A stretch of DNA of 64,000 nucleotides from Blautia faecis (GTDB lineage: Bacteria > Bacillota > Clostridia > Lachnospirales > Lachnospiraceae), in contig NZ_JAJCIA010000003.1 in NCBI RefSeq assembly GCF_020554845.1, positions 62,001 through 126,000 of the forward strand, given 5' to 3'. The position numbers were made by a program, and so were the translations under genes. This document shows, piece after piece, positions 54,291-63,116 of this stretch; within the stretch, counting starts at the first letter, position 1; each line of letters begins with the position of its first letter. A model generated the notes under the pieces. It was given only the letters and a program-made list of their open reading frames with translations. It was not told the origin of the DNA and made no database searches.

Positions 54291-55688
54291 ATGAAGAATA
54301 GAAATGAAGAATTAAAGAGAAAACTTAAAAAGGCAGCAAGCATTAGTCTTTGTGCTGTACTGGCAGGTGGTCTTGCAGCAGGAACATATACAGGAGTTAA
54401 CTATCTGACAGGCTATGAGCAGAGCGTACAGGCAGCAAGCGAAGATAAGGTTGAGCTGCTGAAATCCGAGAAGAAATCGGATGATTCCAAGGATGACAGC
54501 AAAGATGAGAGTACAGCAAAGGGCAGCCTTGATGTATCTGATATTGTAGAAGCGGCAATGCCAAGCATCGTTTCCATTACAACCAAATCTGTAGAAGAGG
54601 TTCAGAGCTACTACGGAATGTTTGGTCAGTACGGTGCTTATTCACCATCCCAGGAACAGGAGGTTCAGGGAAGCGGTTCCGGTATTATCATTGGTAAGAA
54701 TGATTCCGAGCTTCTGATCGCAACCAACTATCATGTAGTAGAAGGTGCGGAGACCTTATCTGTTGGCTTCTGTGACAGCACAGCATGTGAGGCTAAGGTA
54801 AAAGGTTATGACAGCGAGAAGGATCTTGCTGTTGTAGCAGTTTCCCTGGATGATATTGACAGCGATACAATGGATGCCATTACGATCGCAACCATCGGTA
54901 ATTCCGATGACCTGAAGGTTGGTGCACAGGTTGTTGCAATTGGTAATGCACTTGGTTATGGTCAGTCCGTAACAACTGGTATTGTAAGTGCCAAGAACCG
55001 TCAGCTGAATTCTGATGATACAGTCGGCGATTATGACAGCGACAGCAATTCCGCTACAAACCTGATCCAGACAGATGCAGCAATCAACCCAGGCAACAGC
55101 GGCGGTGCTCTTCTGAACATGAACGGTGAGGTTGTTGGTATCAACTCTGCAAAGCTTGCTTCCACAGAGGTTGAGGGTATCGGTTATGCAATTGCAATTT
55201 CTGATGTAACAGATACGCTGGAGAGCCTGATGAATGAGGAGACCAGAGATAAAGTTGATAACCACGGTGTTCTGGGAATCACAGTTCGGAGTGTTGACAG
55301 TGAAGTAAGTGAAGCATATGGTGTTCCGGAAGGCGTTCTTGTAAGAGACGTAACAGAAGGCGGTGCAGCTGATAAGGCTGGCATTGAAGCAAAATCCATC
55401 ATTACAAAATTTGCAGGCAAGGTTGTTACAACCAAGGAACAGCTGATTGATTTCCTTTCCTACTACGAGCCCGGTGAGGATGTAGAGCTTACCCTTGAAG
55501 TTCCGAATGGAAAAGGTTACAAAGAAGAGACGGTAACTGTAACTCTTGGTAAGAACACAAATACACAGAGTACGGATTCCAAGGACAACGGTGACGGTCA
55601 GGGAAGCAGCCAGGATGATAATCTTCTGGAAGACTGGGAGAATAACGAAGGCGGCTCAGGTCTCCAGTACGGCGAGGGCTGGAATTAA
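54291..55688 (+). CDS. htrA: HtrA/DegP-type serine protease with PDZ domain
   Basis: The start at 54291 follows AAAGGAGG; an upstream ATG at 54225 lies before it. The 465-aa protein has an N-terminal membrane anchor (about 14-40), an acidic Ser/Lys/Asp linker, an S1C protease domain with His148 (TNYHVVEGAE), Asp178 (EKDLAVVAV) and Ser270 (NPGNSGGALL), one PDZ domain (about 320-410) and a Gly/Asp/Asn-rich tail. It works outside the membrane in protein quality control. Its promoter region directly follows the 164-bp repeat. Confidence 0.95.
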   Translation: MKNRNEELKRKLKKAASISLCAVLAGGLAAGTYTGVNYLTGYEQSVQAASEDKVELLKSEKKSDDSKDDSKDESTAKGSLDVSDIVEAAMPSIVSITTKSVEEVQSYYGMFGQYGAYSPSQEQEVQGSGSGIIIGKNDSELLIATNYHVVEGAETLSVGFCDSTACEAKVKGYDSEKDLAVVAVSLDDIDSDTMDAITIATIGNSDDLKVGAQVVAIGNALGYGQSVTTGIVSAKNRQLNSDDTVGDYDSDSNSATNLIQTDAAINPGNSGGALLNMNGEVVGINSAKLASTEVEGIGYAIAISDVTDTLESLMNEETRDKVDNHGVLGITVRSVDSEVSEAYGVPEGVLVRDVTEGGAADKAGIEAKSIITKFAGKVVTTKEQLIDFLSYYEPGEDVELTLEVPNGKGYKEETVTVTLGKNTNTQSTDSKDNGDGQGSSQDDNLLEDWENNEGGSGLQYGEGWN

Positions 55689-55703
55689 ACACTTGGGCGA
55701 ATA

Positions 55704-55753
55704 CGCTCTAGTAAGGCATACAGATTGCCGGAATGCTTTTTAGACACGCTCTA
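55704..55753 (+). repeat. Family B tandem right ends
   Basis: CGCTCTAG at 55704 and, 45 bp later, TTTTTAGACACGCTCTA; between them CAGATTGCCGGAATG resembles the right inner arm. Confidence 0.55.
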
Positions 55754-55806
55754 AGGCAGGAGAACCGGGATTGATTCAGCCACGGAAATGTAAATAATAG
55801 AATGAG

Positions 55807-55843
55807 AGAGGTTCATCTGTAAAAAAGGTGGACCTCTTTTTTT
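55807..55843 (+). terminator. htrA terminator
   Basis: AGAGGTTCA pairs with TGGACCTCT (one wobble) around a loop with A6, followed by T7. Confidence 0.8.
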
Positions 55844-55847
55844 CGGG

Positions 55848-55906
55848 CAAACTCTCCCACAAAGCGGGGCGTGCCGATTGAGAAACTGATTTTCAAACAT
55901 ACTATG
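55848..55906 (+). repeat. Family B right half, decayed end
   Basis: AAACTCTCCCACAAAGCGGGGC then GTGCCGATTG and TTTTCAAACATACTATGC parallel the 164-bp copy. The last bases differ from CGCTCTA. Confidence 0.55.
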
Positions 55907-56047
55907 CTTTGAAATAGTTAGAAAACACATAGAAAATTGAATAACAGATTGCGTAACCTACATTAAAAAGGTATAATTATTTTATTGTCGGCAGACTGCG
56001 GCATAATATTTTTAAGAATTATACGAACAAGGAAAAGAGTCAGTAAA

Positions 56048-56776
56048 ATGAACAACGAAAGATTTCTGGTTTTCGATATAGATGATACCTTATATAGCCA
56101 GATGGAGCCGTTGCTTACAGCCTGTGAGTTCAGTCTGGGCAGGAAGCTTCCGGATCCGGAGCTGTTTTACCGGATCTTCGGGAAAAGAAGCGCTGAAATG
56201 TTTCTGTTCAGCGAGAGTGGACAGGTTTCCATTCATGAATCCCGGATTTACAGAATTGAAAATACTATGAAAGACCTGGGAATTCCCTTTACCAGAGAGC
56301 AGGCAGAGCTCTTCCAGAAGAGATATAAAGAGAATCAGTCCCATCTTCATGTTTCAGGGGTAATGACACAACTGCTGGACGAATGCGAAGCTGCCGGAGT
56401 GAAAATGGGCGTGATCACCAACGGACCTTTTTCCCATCAGGTTCAGAAGTTTCACACACTGGGACTTGATAAATGGTTTACAGAGGATCAGCTGATCGTG
56501 TCTGCAGGTGTGGGCGTGGTCAAGCCGGATGTGAAGATATTCCGCATGGCAGAAGAAAAATGGGGAATGAAGCCGGAGAATACTTTTATGATCGGGGATT
56601 CTCTGGAGAATGACATTGCAGGTGCAAAAAATGCCGGATGGAAGACCATCTGGATGAACCATCACCGTTATACGGTTCCGGAAGGTATGGAAAAACCAGA
56701 TTATATTGCATATACAGAGGAAGAGTTGAGAAAGCTTATTGTCCAAATATGCTTTACAACGAAGAAGGATGGATAA
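56048..56776 (+). CDS. HAD-family hydrolase
   Basis: The start at 56048 is chosen because the HAD N-terminus NNERFLVFDIDDTLYSQ follows at once; the ribosome site is weak. The 242-aa protein has motif I DIDDT, motif II VITNGPFS, motif III Lys in VVKPDVKIF and motif IV GDSLENDIAGAKNAG, with a helical cap of the phosphoglycolate phosphatase/pyrimidine nucleotidase type (C1). Substrate unknown. The cyclic-di-GMP gene starts 3 nt after its stop. Confidence 0.88.
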   Translation: MNNERFLVFDIDDTLYSQMEPLLTACEFSLGRKLPDPELFYRIFGKRSAEMFLFSESGQVSIHESRIYRIENTMKDLGIPFTREQAELFQKRYKENQSHLHVSGVMTQLLDECEAAGVKMGVITNGPFSHQVQKFHTLGLDKWFTEDQLIVSAGVGVVKPDVKIFRMAEEKWGMKPENTFMIGDSLENDIAGAKNAGWKTIWMNHHRYTVPEGMEKPDYIAYTEEELRKLIVQICFTTKKDG

Positions 56777-56779
56777 AGT

Positions 56780-58792
56780 ATGGTATCAGATTACAAAATC
56801 ACCATGGAGCAGGCAGAATACGAGATGGTCTGTTACCGTAGGGTTTTTAACTTTGTAAGGCTTCTTGACCAGGAAAAACTGGAGAAATTGAATGCAGAAG
56901 GTCTGTTGGCAGCAGAGGGCGGACAGACAAAAAAAGCAGATTTGTGCATAGGACATTTTTGCCAGGGCTGTGTGGCAATGGAAGCCTTTTTACGGAAGGC
57001 AGAGCTGTGCAAGCTGGAATTTATTGGAGATGACATTTATCAGATCATGGCTAAATATCTGGAAATTGACGGTAATCCTTATGTAATGGAGCTTTTGAAG
57101 AAAATGGACAAAAGCAGCCTGATCGACCGGAAAGATCATGAGCGCCTGATCAGCAGCCTTACCGGATATAACGAGAGACTGTATCAGGATGTTCTTACGA
57201 AGGCATACAACAGACGTTATTATGAAGAAGAATTGAAGTCCAAGATGGGACCGGCTGGAATTGCCATGATCGATCTGGACGATTTTAAGCTTTATAACGA
57301 CACATATGGACATAATGCCGGGGATATGGCACTGACTGTTGTTGCAGAAACCATATGCAAGCATATCCGCAAGGATGATATTCTGATCCGCTATGGAGGG
57401 GATGAGTTTCTTCTGGTGCTTCCCGGAGTAACAGAAGTGAAATTTGCCGGAAGACTGCAGGAAATCCATGATAAGATCCATCTGGCTACTGTGCCGGGAT
57501 ATGCCGGGATTCAGCTTTCTGTGAGTATTGGAGGAACAATTGCCGGGGTCGATGAAACGCTGGGAAGTGTGGTAGGAAGAGCTGACCGCTTTATGTACCA
57601 GGCGAAAACCCGTAAGAATCTGGTGGTAACCGAGTCTAATGAGATAAAAGATGGAAATGCAGATGGCGCAGAGGTTAATCGTGATGAGCTGAAACAGCAG
57701 ATTCTGATCGTGGATGATGCTGAGCTGAACCGTGATATTCTTGCGGAGATTCTGCACCATGATTTTAAGACTATGGAAGTAAGCAATGGGGAGGAATGTC
57801 TCTCCGTGCTTCGGGAGTATGGTGCAGGAATCTCACTGGTGTTGCTTGATATTGTAATGCCTGGCATGGACGGCTTTGCAGTTCTTGAGGAGATGAACCG
57901 GAATCATTGGATCGAGGACATTCCGGTCATCATGATCTCCAGTGAGGAGACAGAATCATATATACGCCGGGCGTATGAAATGGGAGTTTCAGACTATATC
58001 AGCCGCCCGTTTGATGCCAGGGTTGTTTACCGGCGTGTATATAATACTATTAAATTATACGCAAAACAGAGGCACCTAATCACACTTGTAACGGATCAAA
58101 TTCGAGAAAAAGAAAAAAATAGTCAAATTTTGATAGATATTCTCAGCCATATCGTAGAATTTCGTAATGGAGAGAGCGGTCAGCACGTTCAGCACATAAA
58201 GATGTTGACCGGATTTCTGCTGGACAGACTGATGCAGAAAACAGACAAATATGATCTGAAATGGTCTGATCAGTACATGATCACAATAGCATCTGCCCTT
58301 CACGATATTGGTAAAGTGGGAATCGACGAGAAGATTTTGAATAAACCAGGCAGACTGACAAATGAAGAGTTTGAGGAAATGAAAAAGCATACCCTGATCG
58401 GTGCTTCCATGCTGAAGAGTCTTGGCGTTTATCAGAATGAAGAGCTTGTGAAGGTTGCTTATCAGATTTGCAGATGGCATCATGAGCGCTATGACGGCAA
58501 GGGCTATCCGGATGGTCTGAAGGGGGAAGAAATTCCGATTGCAGCCCAGGTGGTTTCCGTTGCGGATGTATATGATGCACTGACAAGTGAGCGTGTATAT
58601 AAGAAAGCATTTTCCCATGAGAAGGCTATGGAGATGATCCTGGCTGGTGAGTGCGGAACCTTCAATCCGCTGCTTCTGGAGTGTTTGCAGGATATTCAGG
58701 GCAATATCCAGGTGGAAATGAAGAGAGCCGCAGAGCAGCCTATGCGTGTGCAGAATTCTTATGTGGGGAAGATGATTGAGACGGTGCAGTAG
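56780..58792 (+). CDS. GGDEF-receiver-HD-GYP cyclic-di-GMP protein
   Basis: A 670-aa cytoplasmic protein. Residues 1-120 form a helical domain with CIGHFCQGC, possibly a metal- or redox-sensing site. The GGDEF domain (about 130-290) has an intact GGDEF at 206-210 and an RxxD inhibitory site (RKDD) five residues before it. The receiver domain (about 310-430) has Asp357 in LLDIVMPGMDG. The HD-GYP domain (about 455-640) keeps HDIGK (from His508), HHERYDGKGYPDGL and DVYDALTSERVYK. Synthesis and hydrolysis sites are thus both complete, so it should switch activity with phosphorylation or sensing. Confidence 0.92.
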   Translation: MVSDYKITMEQAEYEMVCYRRVFNFVRLLDQEKLEKLNAEGLLAAEGGQTKKADLCIGHFCQGCVAMEAFLRKAELCKLEFIGDDIYQIMAKYLEIDGNPYVMELLKKMDKSSLIDRKDHERLISSLTGYNERLYQDVLTKAYNRRYYEEELKSKMGPAGIAMIDLDDFKLYNDTYGHNAGDMALTVVAETICKHIRKDDILIRYGGDEFLLVLPGVTEVKFAGRLQEIHDKIHLATVPGYAGIQLSVSIGGTIAGVDETLGSVVGRADRFMYQAKTRKNLVVTESNEIKDGNADGAEVNRDELKQQILIVDDAELNRDILAEILHHDFKTMEVSNGEECLSVLREYGAGISLVLLDIVMPGMDGFAVLEEMNRNHWIEDIPVIMISSEETESYIRRAYEMGVSDYISRPFDARVVYRRVYNTIKLYAKQRHLITLVTDQIREKEKNSQILIDILSHIVEFRNGESGQHVQHIKMLTGFLLDRLMQKTDKYDLKWSDQYMITIASALHDIGKVGIDEKILNKPGRLTNEEFEEMKKHTLIGASMLKSLGVYQNEELVKVAYQICRWHHERYDGKGYPDGLKGEEIPIAAQVVSVADVYDALTSERVYKKAFSHEKAMEMILAGECGTFNPLLLECLQDIQGNIQVEMKRAAEQPMRVQNSYVGKMIETVQ

Positions 58793-58871
58793 GCAGGGAT
58801 TATTATAATGTAATATATTGCGGTATTGTTTGGCGAAGTGTTTTTGGTAAAGAGCGTGAACAGGAGCATTT

Positions 58872-58889
58872 GCAGGTCGGGGGACCTGC
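58872..58889 (+). other. Hairpin in the leader of the YesM-type kinase gene
   Basis: GCAGGTC-GGGG-GACCTGC, 25 bp before the start and just upstream of the GGGAG/GGGGG ribosome site. It may limit translation. Confidence 0.4.
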
Positions 58890-58913
58890 GGGAGTGGGGG
58901 TAAGTTTTACTTT

Positions 58914-60500
58914 ATGAAAAAGAAAATTCTTACACTGGCGGCAGTGGTAACACTGCCGTTTATTCTTCTTGTGATGTATCTTCTTGCCTCGATGGCAAGC
59001 TACAGCAATACCTACGATGAGATCGTAAGCAACATGACTGTAGCGAACAATTACAATCTGAATTTCAAAGAAGAGATGGACGAGAGCCTGTATAAGCTGG
59101 TTGTTGGCTATGTCACTCTGGATACCATCGAAACAGACAAAAGTCTTAAGAATCCATATACTTTAATAGATGAATTACGCAGCGAGTTTACCAGACTGAC
59201 AGCCATTACCACAGAATCTGAGAGCAAGCTGTGGCTGGAGAGCCTTCTTCGCAATATCGATACCCTGGAAAAAAGGGTGGACGATATTGTGGACAGCATT
59301 TCTGCCGGCGGCAGATATAATGAGAATATTGAGAAACTGGACAACAATATTTACATTCTGACGGAATTGATCCAGGACGATATTCAGTATTATATTTATT
59401 ATCAGACACGTTATATGGACAAGGTCACGGATACCCTGCAGGATCAGATCAGGCGGTTTATGGTGGTGTGCAGTGTGCTGATCGGCGTGCTGATCATTGT
59501 GGTTGCAGTCAGCGCGGTGATGATCGTTTCCGGTATTATACAGCCTATCAGTCAGCTGAACCAGGCTACGGAGAAAATCGCTCAGGGTGATTTTAATGCC
59601 AGAGCCCAGGCGGATTCCGAGGATGAGGTGGCTGAGCTTGCAGTGAGCTTTAACAAAATGGCAGGAAGCATGCAGTCTCTGATCGATAAGGTGAAGGAAG
59701 ACGAGCGGAAAATGCGAAAAGCAGATCTGCGCCTTCTTCAGGAGCAGATCCAGCCTCATTTTCTTTATAATACGCTGGACACCATTGTGTGGCTGATTGA
59801 GTCCAATGAGCCGGACGAAGCGGTGACCATGGTTGTTACACTGTCGGACTTTTTCCGTGAGATCCTCAGCAAAGGGAAGGAATTTATCTCCATTAAGGAA
59901 GAAGAGAAGCATATCAGCAGTTATCTCCAGATCCAAGAAATGCGTTACCGGGATATTCTGGAATATGACATTCAGCTGGATCAGGTAATTTATAAATATC
60001 AGATTCTGAAGCTGACTCTTCAGCCGGTGGTGGAGAATGCACTTTACCATGGAATCAAGTATAAACGTGCTAAGGGATGTATTCACATTCATGGGGAAAA
60101 AGAGGGAGATATTATCCGTCTGACTGTCCGGGATGATGGTGTGGGCATGGATGAGGATGAGCTTGAACAGCTTCGTCAGCAGATCGAGAAGCCCTGCCAG
60201 GAGACGGAGAAGGGCTTTGGCCTGGCAAATGTAAATGAGCGTATCCACATGTATTTCGGACCGGAGTATGGAATGAAGATCCAGTCACAGAAGGGTAAGG
60301 GAACTACAGTGGAGATTGTAATTCCGGCTCTTCTGGAAGCTCCGGTTGAGAAAACAGGGAATGATACAGCAAAAGTAGTTGAAGTCGGCAACAGCGTGAA
60401 TTCTGACGCAAATAAAAAAATAAAAAGTAATCCGAAACAGCAGAATGCCAATAAGATAATTGAGGGTGGACGGCCACAGCAGGAGGAGACAGGCGTATGA
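58914..60500 (+). CDS. Sensor histidine kinase, YesM type
   Basis: A 528-aa kinase. First helix at about 7-27, extracellular helical sensor at about 30-180, second helix near 185-207, HAMP at 208-262, then the His_kinase domain with the phosphoaccepting His282 in EQIQPHFLYNTLD and a GHKL ATPase (VENALYHGIKY, DDGVGMDEDEL, GFGLANVNERI). The tail of about 60 residues is low-complexity Asn/Lys. It overlaps the next gene by ATGA. With the binding protein and YesN regulator it forms a sugar-sensing system. Confidence 0.92.
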   Translation: MKKKILTLAAVVTLPFILLVMYLLASMASYSNTYDEIVSNMTVANNYNLNFKEEMDESLYKLVVGYVTLDTIETDKSLKNPYTLIDELRSEFTRLTAITTESESKLWLESLLRNIDTLEKRVDDIVDSISAGGRYNENIEKLDNNIYILTELIQDDIQYYIYYQTRYMDKVTDTLQDQIRRFMVVCSVLIGVLIIVVAVSAVMIVSGIIQPISQLNQATEKIAQGDFNARAQADSEDEVAELAVSFNKMAGSMQSLIDKVKEDERKMRKADLRLLQEQIQPHFLYNTLDTIVWLIESNEPDEAVTMVVTLSDFFREILSKGKEFISIKEEEKHISSYLQIQEMRYRDILEYDIQLDQVIYKYQILKLTLQPVVENALYHGIKYKRAKGCIHIHGEKEGDIIRLTVRDDGVGMDEDELEQLRQQIEKPCQETEKGFGLANVNERIHMYFGPEYGMKIQSQKGKGTTVEIVIPALLEAPVEKTGNDTAKVVEVGNSVNSDANKKIKSNPKQQNANKIIEGGRPQQEETGV

Positions 60501-61528
60501 GACAGTTTATAAGAAAAAACATCTGGGCTGTAGCACCGGTTGTGTTTGTGCTTGTGGCACTGGTTCTTCTGGGAAGTCCTTTGAGCAGCAGTAAAGTGCA
60601 GGAAACTCCTGCGGAGGACGACAATCTGATCGTAGTAGGTGTTTCCCAGGTGGGAAGCGAATCTGTATGGCGAAGTGCCCACACTCAGTCCATTCAGGAC
60701 GCTTTCACCAGGGAAAACGGCTACATGCTGATTTTTGACAATGCCAGACAGAAACAGGCCAATCAGATCAAGGCCATCCGAAGCTTTATTTCCCAGCAGG
60801 TGGATTATATCGTACTTTCTCCTATTGAGGAATCTGGCTGGGACACTGTGCTTCAGGAGGCGAAGGATGCCGGGATTCCGGTAATTCTCATAGACCGTAA
60901 GGTTTCTGTGGATGATGACTCCCTCTATGCTTCCTGGGTTGGTTCCGATTTTGTCTGCGAAGGACAGGATGCCGGTTACTGGCTTGAGGATTACATGAAA
61001 AAGCAGGGCAGGGAAGATGACGAAGTTAACATCGTAGTGCTGAAAGGAACCAAAGGCGCCTCCGCGACCATCGGCAGAACCCGTGGATTCAATGAAGTGG
61101 CAAAGGTGCAGCGCAATTGGAACATTTTGCAGCAGGTAGACGGAGAATTTACCACAGCCAAGGGAAAAGAAGAGATGGCAAGGCTTCTGGATCAGTATGA
61201 GGACATAGATGTGGTGGTTTCACAGAACGATGACATGACTTTTGGAGCACTTGAAGCTATCAGAGAAGCAGGAAAAACTGCCGGAGTGAACGGCGATATT
61301 ACAGTAATTTCCTTTGATGCAGTGGATGCGGGCGTGGAGCTGGTGCGAAACGGTGAGATCAACATTGATGTCCAGTGCAATCCTGACCAGGGAAAATACG
61401 TGGAGCAGATCATTCAGGATATGGAAGCTGGCAAAGAAATAGAGAAAGCATATTATGTTCCGGAGCGGGTGTATACCCAGGAGAACGTTGGGGAGGAAGA
61501 AAATGTTACGGAAGGTATTTCTGGTTGA
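60497..61528 (+). CDS. Membrane-anchored periplasmic sugar-binding-type sensor protein
   Basis: A 343-aa protein with an N-terminal helix (about 11-30) and no lipobox, then a LacI/ribose-binding fold (SVWRSAHTQSIQDAFTRENG, YIVLSPIEESGWDTVLQEAK, VVVSQNDDMTFGALEAIREA). It lies between the kinase and regulator genes and overlaps both (4 nt and 26 nt), so the three are co-translated. It probably binds a sugar outside and contacts the YesM sensor domain rather than feeding a transporter. Confidence 0.87.
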   Translation: MRQFIRKNIWAVAPVVFVLVALVLLGSPLSSSKVQETPAEDDNLIVVGVSQVGSESVWRSAHTQSIQDAFTRENGYMLIFDNARQKQANQIKAIRSFISQQVDYIVLSPIEESGWDTVLQEAKDAGIPVILIDRKVSVDDDSLYASWVGSDFVCEGQDAGYWLEDYMKKQGREDDEVNIVVLKGTKGASATIGRTRGFNEVAKVQRNWNILQQVDGEFTTAKGKEEMARLLDQYEDIDVVVSQNDDMTFGALEAIREAGKTAGVNGDITVISFDAVDAGVELVRNGEINIDVQCNPDQGKYVEQIIQDMEAGKEIEKAYYVPERVYTQENVGEEENVTEGISG

Positions 61529-63107
61529 AGATGAGACGGTGATCCGGGAAGGGCTTAGGGACAGAATTCCCTGGGATCAGTTTGGATACCGTTTTGTAGG
61601 GGAAGCAGCAGATGGGGAAATGGCTTTGCCTCTGATCCGTAAGACGAAGCCGGATGTATTGATCACGGATATTAAAATGCCTTTTATGGATGGGCTTTCC
61701 TTAAGTAAAATTGTGAGCAAAGAATTTCCGCGGATGAAGATTATTATTATCAGTGGTTATGATGATTTTGAATATGCGAGACAGGCAATTGAAGTTGGTG
61801 TTGACCAGTATCTTCTGAAGCCGGTTACCAGAATGAAGCTGAAAAATGTACTTCTTGAACTGAAAGATAAGATCGAGCAGGATCAGGAGCAGGAGGACTA
61901 CCGCACCCAGTTCCAGAATGAGATCCAGGAGTATGAGCAGTTTTCCAGACGGCGTTTTATGGAGAAAATTCTGGAGGGCGAGCTGTCGGTTAAGGAGATT
62001 TATGATGAGGCAGAGCGTCAGTCCATAGAAATTACGGCAGCAGGATATAATCTGCTTTTCCTGTATTTACAGGAGAAAAATAAGGACAAGATGGCAGGTT
62101 TTCTTCGGAAACAGGATGAAGTGCTTCATTATTTTCTCCGCTATCCCCAGTATCTGCTTTTCCGCTGGAATGTAAACAGTTATGGAGTTCTGGTAAAGGG
62201 GGAATTGTCCCGGCTTCCAGAGCTGACAGATAATTGCGTGGAGTATGTGAAACGGGCCTGCGAAGGGGAAGAGCAGATGGACTGGTATGTGGCGGTAGGA
62301 AAACCAGTGGAGAGATTGAGCCTGCTTTCCCAGTGTTATCAGAGCGTGAATCATTATTTTGCATATCGTTTTATGGTGCCGGGGCTTCATGTGCTTACAG
62401 AAGAAACTTTGGAAAGTTATGTAAACTCGCAGGGGGAGAACCGGCTGGCAGCAGTGGATTCTTCACAGCTGAATCCTGAGATCATCAAGGATTTTCTCAC
62501 AAAAGGAAGCAGCAGTGAGATCCAGGAGTTCGTTCAGGGATATCTGGGTGGAATGAGTAAGGCATTGGAGTCCAGAATGTTCCGGGATTATGTGGTGCTT
62601 CATATTCGGTTTACAACTATTATGTATCTGGAATCCATTGGTGTGGAAAAAGAGGGTTATACAGAACGGATCGAGGGAAAATATCAGGATACCAGCATCA
62701 AGGCATCACAGGTGGCAGGGTATTGTGTGGACATTCTTCAGAGTGCCATTGATATCAGGGATGAGAAGAATGAGTCTCAGGGCAACAGCGCCATGAGGAA
62801 AGTGCTGGATTATATTGATGAGAATTGCTATAAAGAGACCATTTCCCTGAATGAAGTAGCGGATGCGGTGAATATGAGTGCCAACTATTTAAGCGCAATT
62901 TTCAGCCAGAATATGCAGAAGACGTTTGTAGAGTATATTACCTGCAAACGTGTTGACAGAGCGAAAAAACTCCTGCGCGAGACGGACAAGTCGTCCGGAG
63001 AGATCGCACAGGAGGTGGGATATAAGGATCCTCATTATTTCAGTTATGTGTTTAAGAAAAAATCCGGGTGCAGTCCAAGGGAATATCGGAGTAAGGGGAC
63101 TGCATGA
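61503..63107 (+). CDS. Response regulator with AraC output, YesN type
   Basis: The start at 61503 has a GGGAGGAAG site and the usual receiver N-terminus LRKVFLVEDETVIREGL; an upstream ATG at 61455 lies deep in the preceding gene. The 534-aa protein has a receiver domain with Asp56 (ITDIKMPFMDG), a 250-residue linker and a C-terminal AraC double HTH (ISLNEVADAVNMSANYLSAI, GEIAQEVGYKDPHYFSYVF). It is the partner of the YesM kinase at 58914 and faces the AraR-like gene tail to tail. Confidence 0.93.
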   Translation: MLRKVFLVEDETVIREGLRDRIPWDQFGYRFVGEAADGEMALPLIRKTKPDVLITDIKMPFMDGLSLSKIVSKEFPRMKIIIISGYDDFEYARQAIEVGVDQYLLKPVTRMKLKNVLLELKDKIEQDQEQEDYRTQFQNEIQEYEQFSRRRFMEKILEGELSVKEIYDEAERQSIEITAAGYNLLFLYLQEKNKDKMAGFLRKQDEVLHYFLRYPQYLLFRWNVNSYGVLVKGELSRLPELTDNCVEYVKRACEGEEQMDWYVAVGKPVERLSLLSQCYQSVNHYFAYRFMVPGLHVLTEETLESYVNSQGENRLAAVDSSQLNPEIIKDFLTKGSSSEIQEFVQGYLGGMSKALESRMFRDYVVLHIRFTTIMYLESIGVEKEGYTERIEGKYQDTSIKASQVAGYCVDILQSAIDIRDEKNESQGNSAMRKVLDYIDENCYKETISLNEVADAVNMSANYLSAIFSQNMQKTFVEYITCKRVDRAKKLLRETDKSSGEIAQEVGYKDPHYFSYVFKKKSGCSPREYRSKGTA

Positions 63108-63116
63108 TGTTCAAAA

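Noticed and set aside
59175..60248. A 357-codon minus-strand open frame inside the YesM-type kinase gene
   Set aside because: Antisense shadow of a kinase with all motifs intact on the + strand.
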